A stretch of 64,000 nucleotides of DNA from JBHIKY01 sp042139015 (GCF_042139015.1 NZ_JBHIKY010000016.1:1-64000), one strand, 5' to 3'; numbered from the stretch's first letter, positions 7,160 to 15,863 are shown. A program made the numbers and translations. The notes: generated from the sequence alone by a model not told the origin.

Positions 7160-8137
7160 ATGAAAAAATTCGTAATATCACTTGCGGCAGGCTCTCTCAT
7201 AGCACTGAGCGCATGCGGTTCGGAAGAGGAAAACACAGCGGAAGACTCTGGAGATGAGTCGTCCGGAAATGAAGAGAGCTCAGATTCCGGCGAGGATTCT
7301 GCAGAAAGCGTATATGACGACGATGGAACTATATCTATCGCAGCTATTCCGGCTCAATCCTCCGGAGAAATGGATGAAGGCCTTCAGTCCCTTGAGGATA
7401 CCTTGAATGAAAGTATGAAAGATGACGTTGAGGTCGAGCTGTACCCGAACTATAACGCAGTAGTAGAAGCATTAAATTATGGACACATAGATCTTGCTTA
7501 CCTCGGACCGCTTACGTATGTTATTGCCAATGATGCGAGTGGTGCTGAAGCAATACTTACGCAGGAAATTGATGGAGAACCATATTATTATTCCGAAATA
7601 ATTACCCAGGCAGACCGGGAATGGGAGAATCTTGATGACATGCTTGAAGAAGCCGGTGAGGTAGATTTTGCTTTTGGAAGTATTTCCTCGACTTCCGGCT
7701 CCCTTATACCAGGTCTTGAATTGATGGAACGCGGGGCGTTTGAATCGGAAAATGAACATGAATTCGCTAATGTTCAATATACTGGCTCCCATGATGTGAC
7801 TGCCTCAGCAGTTGAAAGCGGTGACGTCGATGCCGGTGCGATTGACAGTGCTATTTATAACGAATTAGTTGAGGATGGAGCTGTTGATGACAGTCAACTG
7901 AAGACGATCTGGCAGTCGGAGAGACTTTATCAATATCCATGGGCTGTGCCTGCAGGGATGGACGATGAAACGAAGCAGGAAATTCAGGAGGCGTTCACTG
8001 CAATAGATGATGAAGAAATTCTGGATATTTTCGGTGGTGCGAATGCGTTTATTGAAACGGAACACGAAAACTATGAAAGCATAACTCAAGCTGCGCAGGA
8101 TTTTGGCATGTTGAACATGGAGAGCATCGAGGACTAA
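7160..8137 (+). CDS. Phosphonate-type ABC transporter substrate-binding lipoprotein, possibly for selenium
   Basis: The product (325 residues) begins with a lipoprotein signal (MKKFVISLAAGSLIALSACG, lipobox LSAC), then an acidic Ser/Glu/Asp linker of about 45 residues and a PhnD/PtxB-type binding domain: ISIAAIPAQSSGEM, VVEALNYGHIDLAYLGPLTY, FGSISSTSGSLIPGLELM and DVDAGAIDSAIY. This family binds phosphonate, phosphite and related oxyanions outside the membrane. NCBI families recalled from memory name relatives beside sel genes as putative selenate-binding proteins. Position between selB and selD makes a selenium ligand plausible, but phosphonate or phosphite cannot be excluded. No phosphonate-cleaving genes are nearby. 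Start ATG 7160 has a GGGGGA upstream. Confidence 0.82.
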   Translation: MKKFVISLAAGSLIALSACGSEEENTAEDSGDESSGNEESSDSGEDSAESVYDDDGTISIAAIPAQSSGEMDEGLQSLEDTLNESMKDDVEVELYPNYNAVVEALNYGHIDLAYLGPLTYVIANDASGAEAILTQEIDGEPYYYSEIITQADREWENLDDMLEEAGEVDFAFGSISSTSGSLIPGLELMERGAFESENEHEFANVQYTGSHDVTASAVESGDVDAGAIDSAIYNELVEDGAVDDSQLKTIWQSERLYQYPWAVPAGMDDETKQEIQEAFTAIDDEEILDIFGGANAFIETEHENYESITQAAQDFGMLNMESIED

Positions 8138-8164
8138 CCTGATGGTCATAAAGGGGAAAGCATA

Positions 8165-8926
8165 ATGGTCTGGTTTCGGAAAAGAGTATGGCTGTATCTG
8201 GCAGTGCTTGCCGTATTCACCTGGTGGAGCATGGGTCAGACAGATTTTGACTGGAACAATTTAAAAGAATTCAGCAACGCGTTTGCCTTCATACAGGATC
8301 GCTTTCTCCCGGCAGAATGGGGAATCCTCCCTGACATGATTGAGCCTATTTTGGTTACGCTTGCCGTTGCTTTTCTTGGGACATTTTTCGCACTGATAAT
8401 TGCACTGCCTCTCAGTTTCACCGCCGCTAAAAATACGGCGGGTCATGGTGTTTTTTATTATGTTAACCGATTTTTTCTATCGATTCTTCGTTCCATACCT
8501 GAAATTGTATTCGGACTAATTTTTGTCGTGGTCTTTGGCCTTGGACCATTTCCTGCTGTAATCGCCATTCTTCTTCATAATATTGGTGTGCTCGGCAAGC
8601 TTATTTCAGAATTGATTGAAGCGGCAGACGAAGGGCCGCAGGAAGCGATGCAGTCTGTCGGTGCCACTAGAAGGCTCGGTAATTTATTTTCGATAGTTCC
8701 TCAGATCTGGCCTAACGTGTTATCACACTATTTTTACCGTTTTGAAGTGGCGATACGAACCTCGCTGATTCTTGGATTTATAGGCGGAGGCGGGATTGGT
8801 CAGCAATTATTCAATGATTTTAACAGCTTCAATTATTCAGCGGTAACAGTGCAGGTACTGCTTATAATGGCACTTGTTATTATTGTCGATTTATTCGGTG
8901 CATTTGTAAGGAAACGGGTTATTTAA
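8165..8926 (+). CDS. Phosphonate-type ABC transporter permease
   Basis: A 253-residue membrane protein with about six hydrophobic segments and the permease EAA-like loop (ELIEAADEGPQEAMQSVGATR), followed by IGQQLFNDFNSFNY as in PhnE-type permeases. It forms the channel for the preceding binding protein. It starts 27 bases after that gene, with AAGGGGAAAG as ribosome-binding site, and ends 12 bases before the ATPase gene, so the three are one operon. Confidence 0.9.
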   Translation: MVWFRKRVWLYLAVLAVFTWWSMGQTDFDWNNLKEFSNAFAFIQDRFLPAEWGILPDMIEPILVTLAVAFLGTFFALIIALPLSFTAAKNTAGHGVFYYVNRFFLSILRSIPEIVFGLIFVVVFGLGPFPAVIAILLHNIGVLGKLISELIEAADEGPQEAMQSVGATRRLGNLFSIVPQIWPNVLSHYFYRFEVAIRTSLILGFIGGGGIGQQLFNDFNSFNYSAVTVQVLLIMALVIIVDLFGAFVRKRVI

Positions 8927-8938
8927 AAAGGAGAGATA

Positions 8939-9691
8939 ATGATGATTGAATTAAGGCAAGCATCCGTGTATTATCAGGCATCGCACCAGCCTGCGATTTC
9001 AAATGTAAGTCTCTCCTTTAAACCGGGTGAGTTCGTTTGTGTACTCGGGCCAAGTGGTGCTGGTAAATCGACGATGATACGGACTATTAATGCTTTGCAG
9101 CCGCTGACAGAGGGCGAAGTTCTTCTGAACGGAAAAAGCATCCATCATTTGAATAAACCGGAAGTCAGAAAATGGCGAAGTGAAGCCGGTATGATTTTTC
9201 AACACTTTCATCTAATTCCAAGAATGAGTGTTCGCCAGAATGTTCTGACAGGTCTTTTTGGAAAGAAAAGTGCGTTTTTTAACTTTTTCGGAACATTTAC
9301 GGAGGATGAAAAAAACAAAGCAGCGCTCGTGTTAGAACAGGTCGGTTTAAGCGAAATGGCAGAACGGCGTGTCGAATGGCTGAGCGGTGGCCAAAAACAA
9401 CGAGTAGGAATTGCAAGAGCTCTGATGCAGGAGCCGAGTGTGTTTTTAGGGGATGAGCCGGTGGCGAGTCTTGATCCTGGAACAGCACGTACAATTTTTC
9501 AGCTGCTTCGCAGTATCCATGACGAGAATAAGTTAATTTCGATCATTAATGTACATGATGTATTTCTCGCAAAGGAATTTGCCTCCAGAGTCGTCGGATT
9601 ATCCCGCGGTCAAGTAATTTTTGACGGCCCGCCTCAGGAGCTGCAAAATGGGATGATTGAAAAGATCTACGGCCAGGCCGTGTCTGTTTAA
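8939..9691 (+). CDS. Phosphonate-type ABC transporter ATP-binding protein
   Basis: The 250-residue ATPase contains Walker A GPSGAGKST, the Q-loop (MIFQHFHLIPRMSV), ABC signature LSGGQKQRVGIARAL and Walker B VFLGDEPVASLDP, and has the PhnC-like pattern of the family. It powers the permease encoded just upstream. Two adjacent ATGs (8939, 8942) follow AAAGGAG; the second has better spacing. The operon ends at a strong hairpin directly after it. Gene order binding protein, permease, ATPase differs from the classical phnCDE order. Confidence 0.92.
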   Translation: MMIELRQASVYYQASHQPAISNVSLSFKPGEFVCVLGPSGAGKSTMIRTINALQPLTEGEVLLNGKSIHHLNKPEVRKWRSEAGMIFQHFHLIPRMSVRQNVLTGLFGKKSAFFNFFGTFTEDEKNKAALVLEQVGLSEMAERRVEWLSGGQKQRVGIARALMQEPSVFLGDEPVASLDPGTARTIFQLLRSIHDENKLISIINVHDVFLAKEFASRVVGLSRGQVIFDGPPQELQNGMIEKIYGQAVSV

Positions 9692-9696
9692 AAATG

Positions 9697-9742
9697 ATAA
9701 GAGGCCGTCACCAAAAAATAGCTTTTGGGACGGCCTCTTTTT
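9697..9742. terminator. Bidirectional terminator between transporter and selD
   Basis: AAGAGGCCGTC (9699-9709) and GACGGCCTCTT (9729-9739) make an 11-bp perfect stem with A-runs on the left and T-runs on the right, so it can end both the plus-strand transporter operon and the minus-strand selD. Confidence 0.9.
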
Positions 9743-10793
9743 AATTTAATAATAAATGAACTTCAGCTTTTGCCTGCACCTCGCCGATTATGGCTGTGCC
9801 GGCGCTTCTACGTTGGTGCATATCCTGGACATATTGCTCAGCTTCTTCTTTGTTCATCGCAGCAAGAAGCCCTCCAGAAGTAATGGCATCGCATAAAATA
9901 TCCTGAGTCAGTGCTGAAACACTGTCTTCCCGGTGTATATGCGGGGCGAGATACGCTGCGTTTGCTTTTGATCCTCCGGGAATGATCCCATTTTCAGCAA
10001 GCTCACGCGTGCCTGCCAGCATAGGAACCGCCTTTGTTTTAAAACGGAAGGAAACATCGCTTGCAGAAGCCATCTCATACGCATGTCCAAGCAGTCCGAA
10101 GCCGGTCACGTCTGTCACGGCGTGTGGATTATATGCCTGAAGCGCCTCAGCTGCTTCTTTATTAAGTTCTGCCATCAGGTTGGTCACAGACTCCACTTGA
10201 TCCTGTGTTAATGCATCACGTTTGATTCCCGTCGTCATGATTCCAACACCGATCGGTTTTGTAAGCACGAGAACGTCTCCGGGTTTGGCTCCTTTGTTGG
10301 CCCACACCTTATCAGGATGCACGATCCCGGTGGCAGCCAGGCCGAATTTCGGCTCTTGATCATCTATGGAATGCCCTCCGACAATCACCGCCCCGGATTC
10401 TCTTACTTTATCCGCAGCACCTTTCATGATGCCGGCAAGAATTTCATCGGGAAGCTCCTTTATAGGGAATCCGACAATATTCAGGACCGTTTTTGGAATG
10501 CCGCCCATCGCGTATATATCACTTAATGCATTTGCGGCCGCAATTTGTCCGAACATATACGGATCATCGACAATCGGAGTGAAATAATCAACAGACTGTA
10601 CAAGTGCGATGTCATCTGTCAATTTATAAACACCGCCATCATCAGAAGTGTCTGTGCCTACCAGCAGGTTTGGATCTGGTTCAGTTTTTGGTAAATGGCG
10701 CAATACTTGCGCCAGGTCTTCAGGACCTATTTTGCATCCTCAGCCCGCTTTTGAAGACAGACTCGTCAGCTTAATATAATCTTCTTTACTCAT
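9741..10793 (-). CDS. selD: Selenide, water dikinase SelD, a selenoprotein (UGA at codon 18)
   Basis: SelD makes selenophosphate from selenide and ATP, the donor for Sec-tRNA and other selenium products. Read through the in-frame TGA (complement of 10740-10742) the protein is 350 residues and begins MSKEDYIKLTSLSSKAG-U-GCKIGPEDL, the known active-site pattern in which Sec or Cys precedes GCK. The start at 10793 has GGAGG; without readthrough a frame starts only at 10703 and lacks the catalytic loop. Downstream are GTDTSDDGGVY, VGGHSIDDQEPKFG and TDVTGFGLLGH. Two stem-loops follow the UGA (see separate entry). It is transcribed away from the SelW-like gene and shares a terminator with the transporter operon. 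Confidence 0.95.
10696..10727 (-). promoter_or_regulatory. Candidate selenocysteine insertion hairpins in selD
   Basis: After the UGA come 12 bases, then GGTC-CTGAA-GACC, then immediately TGGCGCAA-GTA-TTGCGCCA, an 8-bp perfect stem with loop GUA. In known bacterial SECIS elements a small apical loop with an early G lies some 16-37 bases after UGA; the second hairpin (loop about 33 bases away) fits that better. Folding and SelB binding are inferred. Confidence 0.55.
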
Positions 10794-10823
10794 CGAATCA
10801 CCTCCAGCTACTTTCCTTATCTT

Positions 10824-10853
10824 AGTATAATCCCGAAGTTTGCATGAACACAA
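10824..10853 (-). promoter_or_regulatory. Candidate selD promoter
   Basis: On the minus strand TTGTGT and TATACT are separated by 18 bases, about 30 bases upstream of the selD start codon. It overlaps the divergent promoter of the SelW-like gene. Confidence 0.45.
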
Positions 10854-10868
10854 ACGATACACTAAAAT
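10840..10868 (+). promoter_or_regulatory. Candidate promoter of the SelW-like gene
   Basis: TTGCAT (10840-10845), 17-base spacer and TAAAAT (10863-10868), with the ATG 36 bases further on. The divergent arrangement with selD suggests joint control of both selenoprotein genes. Confidence 0.5.
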
Positions 10869-10903
10869 ATAACCAACAGACTATACAGAAAGAGGCCGAT
10901 ACG

Positions 10904-11137
10904 ATGAAAATTTCAATCGAGTTCTGCATGCAGTGAAACTATTCACCAAAGGCCGTGAGTGTCACGGAAAAGTTATATGATACCTATAAAGGAACAATCC
11001 GATCGATTGAATTAATTACAAGCTCCGGAGGCGTATTCGAAGTCTCGGTAGACGGCAGAACCATCTACTCAAAAAAAGAAACGGGCCGGTTTCCCGACGA
11101 AGACGAACTCGTCGCAGAAATTGGAAAACACCAATGA
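10904..11137 (+). CDS. SelW-like (Rdx-family) selenoprotein, UGA at codon 11
   Basis: The frame begins MKISIEFCMQ, then TGA (10934-10936), then NYSPKAVSVTEKLYDTYKG and a short alpha/beta remainder ending at 11137; with Sec it is 77 residues. CMQU near the N-terminus followed by NY-PKA is the CxxU redox motif and flank of SelW/SelT/Rdx thioredoxin-like proteins, which act in thiol redox chemistry. Without readthrough no start explains the open remainder well. A hairpin follows the UGA. It lies between selD and selA, divergent from selD. The ribosome-binding site (AGAGG) is modest. Partner proteins are unknown. Confidence 0.9.
10953..10967 (+). promoter_or_regulatory. Candidate SECIS hairpin of the SelW-like gene
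   Basis: CCGTGA-GTG-TCACGG begins 16 bases after the UGA. It is a perfect 6-bp stem with a G at the start of the loop, within the distance range of bacterial insertion elements. Confidence 0.6.
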
Positions 11138-11145
11138 GTAGGTGG

Positions 11146-11176
11146 GGCCAGCAGGCAGAAACAACTGCAGCTGGCC
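11146..11176 (+). promoter_or_regulatory. Strong hairpin between the SelW-like gene and selA
   Basis: GGCCAGC-AG-GCAG and CTGC-A-GCTGGCC form an 11-bp stem with a six-base loop, followed by TGATTT rather than a T-run. It could be a weak terminator, an RNA-processing site or an attenuator for selA. Confidence 0.4.
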
Positions 11177-11222
11177 TGATTTATGCCTGCTTCGTTTCGT
11201 TACGGTAGAAAGGTTGATGTCG

Positions 11223-12653
11223 ATGTACGATGAGGTAAGACGAATTCCACCTGTACATGAGTATCAGAAAACAGAACATTATCAGCGTATTGTTAGTAAA
11301 GCAGGTGATAAAAATATTGTCACAGATTGGCTCCGCTGGGAAATTGATAAATTGCGAAATCATCTTATGAGCAGTACTATGAAATCATCGATGGCCGCAG
11401 ATGAAATGCTGCAGCTGGTGCTGAACCGGCTGGAAAGAAGAACCGATGACTTTTTCCGTCATCGTCTGTCCAAAGTTATTAACGGGACCGGCACTATTTT
11501 ACATACGAATTTCGGAAGAGCACTTCTCAGTGAGGAGGCTGCCGCTCGTGTGGTGGAAGCAGCCAGTTCTTATACCAATCTTGAATACAATATTGACGAA
11601 GGCAGGCGCGGGTCACGCCATGAAATTTTAGAAGATATTCTCATTGAAGTGACTGGAGCAGAAGCTGCGATGGTCGTCAATAATAACGCAGCTGCTGTAT
11701 TTCTCACACTGAGCGCGTTAGCAAAAAATCGTGAAGTGATCGTATCCCGGGGGCAGCTGGTCGAAATAGGCGGTTCGTTCCGTGTCTCTTCAATCATGGA
11801 GGAAAGTGGGGCCAAACTTGTTGAAGTCGGAACGACCAATAAAACACATCCGGGAGATTATGAAGAAAAAATAACGGAGCAGACAGCAATGCTGATGAAG
11901 GTTCATACAAGCAACTTTAAAACAATCGGGTTTACAAGTGAGGTTTCGCTGGAAGAACTTCGAGAAATTTCACGGCGCCATAACGATCCTATTGTTTATG
12001 AAGATCTGGGTAGCGGTGCGCTGTTTGATTTTTCTGAGCATGGTATAGGGGAGGAACCTACCGTGCGTAAAGCGCTTCAGAACGGAGCCGACCTTGTATC
12101 TTTTTCTGGTGACAAGCTGCTCGGCGGGCCGCAGGCAGGAATCATTGCCGGAAAAAAACAATGGGTGGATCTGTTAAAGAAACATCAGCTGGCACGGGTG
12201 CTCCGGGTGGATAAGATGACACTCGCAGCACTTGAAGCCACTTTAAAGGCGTATATGAGAGGTACGGAACATGTAAAAACCCTCCCCGCTCCACGTATGA
12301 TTTTAGAGACAAAGGCAGAGATCGCAAAGAGAGTACAAGAATTTATCAGCAACAACACTTTTCGATACTGGGAATTACGAGCTCAGGATGATGTCTCAAT
12401 GATCGGAGGCGGAACAATGCCGGAGGTGGAACTTCCCACTATGACTGTAGTGATCGACACAAAAGAAATTGATGCACATACGGCAGCCGCACACCTCCGC
12501 CTTGAACAAACACCTGCTATTATTGTCAGGGTGGCACAGGAGAATATAGTCATAGATTTTCGAACAGTAGCCGAGAATGAAGCTGACATTCTGCTGGAAC
12601 GCCTCCAAATGCTTGAGAGGAAACTGACAGCCGGGAAGACAAAGCGTTACTGA
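11223..12653 (+). CDS. selA: L-seryl-tRNA(Sec) selenium transferase SelA
   Basis: SelA converts Ser-tRNA(Sec) into Sec-tRNA(Sec) using selenophosphate and pyridoxal phosphate, working as a large ring-shaped oligomer. The 476-residue product has the expected size and pattern: an N-terminal helical domain (IPPVHEYQKTEHYQRIV), INGTGTILHTNFGRALLSEEA, EYNIDEGRRGSRHE, and the cofactor Lys in SFSGDKLLGGPQAG (about K298). ATG 11223 is chosen because AAAGG lies nine bases upstream; an ATG at 11217 is also possible. It follows the SelW-like gene by 85 bases containing a hairpin, so the two may be one transcript. Confidence 0.96.
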   Translation: MYDEVRRIPPVHEYQKTEHYQRIVSKAGDKNIVTDWLRWEIDKLRNHLMSSTMKSSMAADEMLQLVLNRLERRTDDFFRHRLSKVINGTGTILHTNFGRALLSEEAAARVVEAASSYTNLEYNIDEGRRGSRHEILEDILIEVTGAEAAMVVNNNAAAVFLTLSALAKNREVIVSRGQLVEIGGSFRVSSIMEESGAKLVEVGTTNKTHPGDYEEKITEQTAMLMKVHTSNFKTIGFTSEVSLEELREISRRHNDPIVYEDLGSGALFDFSEHGIGEEPTVRKALQNGADLVSFSGDKLLGGPQAGIIAGKKQWVDLLKKHQLARVLRVDKMTLAALEATLKAYMRGTEHVKTLPAPRMILETKAEIAKRVQEFISNNTFRYWELRAQDDVSMIGGGTMPEVELPTMTVVIDTKEIDAHTAAAHLRLEQTPAIIVRVAQENIVIDFRTVAENEADILLERLQMLERKLTAGKTKRY

Positions 12654-12678
12654 CAAAATTTTTCACAAGGCATTTATA

Positions 12679-12707
12679 TTTACAACAAGTTTTGCTATTC
12701 TTATATA
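12679..12707 (+). promoter_or_regulatory. Candidate acnA promoter
   Basis: TTTACA (12679-12684), 17-base spacer and TATATA (12702-12707), leaving a leader of about 105 bases before the ATG. Catabolite and citrate control seen in B. subtilis is not demonstrated here. Confidence 0.45.
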
Positions 12708-12817
12708 GGTGGCGAAAATCGAGCGCTTTTTTCATTAGACAGATAGAGATGAACAAGACTCTTTTTTCGACAAAGCAGCGAAACTGTTATACCATAGACT
12801 TTAGAGGAGGGATACAT

Positions 12818-15553
12818 ATGAGTGGTAATCAAGATGTATTCAATGCGCGCAAGTCCTTTACATCTGATGGAAAAACGTACTATTATTACGACATTAAAGC
12901 TCTCGAAGAGGCGGGCGTCGGCAAAGTGGACGAACTCCCATTTTCTGTCCGTGTGCTGCTTGAATCTGTACTAAGACAGCAGGATGGAAAGGTAATCAAG
13001 AAAGAACATGTCGAAAGTCTTGCCAATTGGGGCAAAAAAGATGGCGGCAGCGAGGATGTTCCATTTAAACCGTCCCGTGTTATTCTTCAGGACTTCACAG
13101 GGGTACCGGCCGTGGTGGACCTGGCTTCACTTAGAAAAGCTATGGCTGATTTCGGCGGTGATCCGCAGTCCATCAATCCTGCGATTCCGGCAGATCTCGT
13201 CGTGGACCATTCTGTGCAGGTTGACCAGTTCGGAACATCCGATTCCCTGCGCCAGAATATGAACCTTGAATTTGAAAGAAATGAAGAAAGATATAAATTG
13301 TTAAGCTGGGCCACTAAAGCATTTGATAATTACAGTGCAGTGCCGCCGGCAACAGGGATTGTCCACCAGGTAAACCTTGAATATCTGGCAGCAGTCGTTC
13401 ATGAAAAAGAACTTGAGAACGGTGAAGTAGAAACCTTCCCGGATACATTGGTGGGAACTGACTCTCACACGACCATGATCAATGGACTTGGTGTTCTTGG
13501 CTGGGGTGTCGGGGGGATTGAAGCAGAAGCTGGAATGCTTCAACAGCCATCCTACTTCCCGTCCCCGGACGTAATTGGTGTTCGATTAAAAGGATCGCTC
13601 CCAGAAGGTGCCACAGCAACAGACCTTGCCTTGAAAGTTACCCAGACACTGCGTGAAACGAACGTTGTCGGTAAGTTTGTTGAATTTTTCGGGCCGGGTC
13701 TCTCTGAAATGCCGCTTGCCGATCGGGCGACAATTTCTAATATGGCCCCTGAATATGGAGCTACATGTGGTTTTTTCCCGGTGGATGCAGAAGCTCTGAA
13801 TTATCTTCGTTTGACCGGCCGTACAGAAGAGCACATTAAACTCGTAGAGGAATACTGCAAGTCCAATCACTTGTTCTATACACCGGATCAGAAAGATCCA
13901 ACGTTTACAAAGGTGGTGGAGATTGATCTCTCCACGATAGAACCAAGTCTTTCCGGCCCGAAGAGGCCACAGGATCTCATTACACTTTCTGATATGAAAA
14001 AGAAGTTCAATGAGGCACTGACTGCTCCAGCTGGAAACCAGGGATTCGGGATGGAGAAAGAAGATGTGGACAATGAGGTAGTAATCAAGCACCCGAATGA
14101 GAAGACGTCAGTCATGAAAACAGGTGCGGTAGCTATTGCAGCAATTACCAGCTGTACCAACACTTCCAACCCTTATGTCATGATTGGTGCCGGACTCCTA
14201 GCGAAAAAAGCGGTTGAAAAAGGTCTTGAAGTGCCGGAATATGTAAAAACATCTCTTGCACCAGGCTCTAAAGTGGTAACACGCTATCTCGAGGATGCCG
14301 GGCTGCTGCCATTTCTTGATCAGCTTGGATTTAACCTTGTTGGATATGGCTGCACTACCTGTATCGGTAACAGCGGACCGCTTCCGGAAGAAATTGAAAA
14401 AGGAATCGCTGACAGTGATCTCCTCGTTTCCTCCGTATTAAGTGGGAACCGTAACTTTGAAGGGCGTATTCATCCGCTGGTAAAAGCGAATTATCTTGCT
14501 TCACCACCGCTTGTTGTCGCATATGCACTCGCCGGCAATGTTAACTTTGATATGAATAACGAATCGTTCGGGAAAGACAAGGACGGCAACGAGGTCTATT
14601 TTAAAGATTTATGGCCAACGGCTCAGGAAATCAAAGATTTCGTTCATAATAATGTTTCCCCGGCCCTGTTTAAAAAGGAATACGAAAATGTGTTTGATAA
14701 CAATGAGCGCTGGAACGACCTTCAGTCTGATGAAAATGCCGCGCTGTATGAATTTGAAGATGATTCAACCTATATACAAAACCCGCCGTTCTTTGAAGAA
14801 ATGTCCAAAGACCCGCAGGATATTGAAGAGCTCTCGAATCTTCGTGCGATTGGGAAATTCGGAGATTCTGTTACGACAGACCATATTTCTCCCGCCGGTT
14901 CCATTGCAAAAGACAGCCCGGCTGGAAAATATTTGATCAGCAAAGGTCTGAAGCCAGCTCAATTTAACTCCTATGGTTCCCGCCGTGGAAACCATGAAGT
15001 TATGATGAGAGGAACCTTTGCCAATATCCGCATTAAAAACCAGCTTGCTGCTGGAACTGAGGGCGGTTTTACGACGTACTGGCCGACAGGTGAAGTAATG
15101 GCCATTTATGATGCAGCGATGAAATATAAAGAAGACAATACAGGCCTCATGGTTATAGCAGGTAAGGACTACGGCATGGGAAGCTCCCGTGATTGGGCTG
15201 CAAAAGGAACCAACCTGCTGGGCATTAAAACTGTTATTGCCGAAAGCTTTGAGCGCATTCACCGTAGTAATCTCGTATTTATGGGTGTGCTTCCGCTTCA
15301 GTTTAAAGAAGGGGACAGTGCTGATTCACTTGGACTAACTGGTGAAGAATCCTTTGATGTTAAAATCGATAACAATGTCCAGCCGCATGATCACGTGAAA
15401 GTGGAAGCGACGGATGAAGAAGGCAATAAGAAAACCTTCGAAGCACTTGTTCGTTTTGACAGTGAGATAGAGATGGATTATTACCGTCATGGCGGTATTC
15501 TGCAAATGGTACTACGTAACAAATTCGCAGAGAAGGATGCGAAAACCCAGTAA
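12818..15553 (+). CDS. acnA: Aconitate hydratase
   Basis: Aconitase interconverts citrate and isocitrate in the TCA cycle with a [4Fe-4S] cluster; the Bacillus enzyme (CitB) also binds RNA when the cluster is lost. The 911-residue product matches the AcnA/IRP1 length and has the cluster cysteines in ITSCTNTSNP (C446) and GYGCTTCIGNSG (C512, C515), plus DSHTTMINGLGVLGWGVGG and the swivel-domain YGSRRGNHEVM. ATG 12818 follows AGAGGAGGG; the longer frame from 12692 overlaps the promoter. It stands alone, ended by a hairpin just after it. Next comes yneP after several genes, as on the B. subtilis backbone. Confidence 0.97.
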   Translation: MSGNQDVFNARKSFTSDGKTYYYYDIKALEEAGVGKVDELPFSVRVLLESVLRQQDGKVIKKEHVESLANWGKKDGGSEDVPFKPSRVILQDFTGVPAVVDLASLRKAMADFGGDPQSINPAIPADLVVDHSVQVDQFGTSDSLRQNMNLEFERNEERYKLLSWATKAFDNYSAVPPATGIVHQVNLEYLAAVVHEKELENGEVETFPDTLVGTDSHTTMINGLGVLGWGVGGIEAEAGMLQQPSYFPSPDVIGVRLKGSLPEGATATDLALKVTQTLRETNVVGKFVEFFGPGLSEMPLADRATISNMAPEYGATCGFFPVDAEALNYLRLTGRTEEHIKLVEEYCKSNHLFYTPDQKDPTFTKVVEIDLSTIEPSLSGPKRPQDLITLSDMKKKFNEALTAPAGNQGFGMEKEDVDNEVVIKHPNEKTSVMKTGAVAIAAITSCTNTSNPYVMIGAGLLAKKAVEKGLEVPEYVKTSLAPGSKVVTRYLEDAGLLPFLDQLGFNLVGYGCTTCIGNSGPLPEEIEKGIADSDLLVSSVLSGNRNFEGRIHPLVKANYLASPPLVVAYALAGNVNFDMNNESFGKDKDGNEVYFKDLWPTAQEIKDFVHNNVSPALFKKEYENVFDNNERWNDLQSDENAALYEFEDDSTYIQNPPFFEEMSKDPQDIEELSNLRAIGKFGDSVTTDHISPAGSIAKDSPAGKYLISKGLKPAQFNSYGSRRGNHEVMMRGTFANIRIKNQLAAGTEGGFTTYWPTGEVMAIYDAAMKYKEDNTGLMVIAGKDYGMGSSRDWAAKGTNLLGIKTVIAESFERIHRSNLVFMGVLPLQFKEGDSADSLGLTGEESFDVKIDNNVQPHDHVKVEATDEEGNKKTFEALVRFDSEIEMDYYRHGGILQMVLRNKFAEKDAKTQ

Positions 15554-15559
15554 TAGAGT

Positions 15560-15596
15560 AAACACCGCCTCTTAAACGAGAGCGGTGTTTTCTTTA
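15560..15596 (+). terminator. acnA terminator
   Basis: AAACACCGC and GCGGTGTTT form the stem, followed by TCTTT, a few bases after the stop codon. Confidence 0.85.
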
Positions 15597-15691
15597 AATA
15601 ATAAATAATTTCACGCACCGTACTATATTACAAGTATACAAAACTTAAATACTGTTCATAATAGTAAAAATTTAAACCCGAGGTGTAAATA

Positions 15692-15826
15692 ATGAAAAAG
15701 AAAAAATTAACACTCCAGGAGCTCACTCAATCGATAAAAGAAGATATTTTAAAAGACCCTGAGCAGCTTGAAAAAATTGATGCCCGCCTGGATGAGAAAC
15801 ATCAATCAAATAACCTGCCTTCCTGA
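15692..15826 (+). CDS. FbpB-like small basic/charged protein
   Basis: A 44-residue frame starting MKKKKLTLQELTQSIKEDIL, with LEKIDARLDEKH near the end and GAGG upstream. The pattern resembles FbpB-family peptides (LVxEN-ExLLxD--LE-IE-RLE-KH), which in B. subtilis act with the FsrA small RNA in the iron-sparing response; aconitase, the gene upstream, is a target of that response there. A Fur site was not convincingly seen. Family assignment is by pattern only. Confidence 0.6.
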   Translation: MKKKKLTLQELTQSIKEDILKDPEQLEKIDARLDEKHQSNNLPS

Positions 15827-15863
15827 TTCTGTTTCTAAGAGAAGCAGAATCTTTTCTTTTTCC
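15823..15863 (+). terminator. Terminator after the FbpB-like gene
   Basis: GATTCTG...CAGAATC stem with a 13-base loop (TTTCTAAGAGAAG, itself partly self-complementary), followed by TTTTCTTTTT. Confidence 0.8.
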
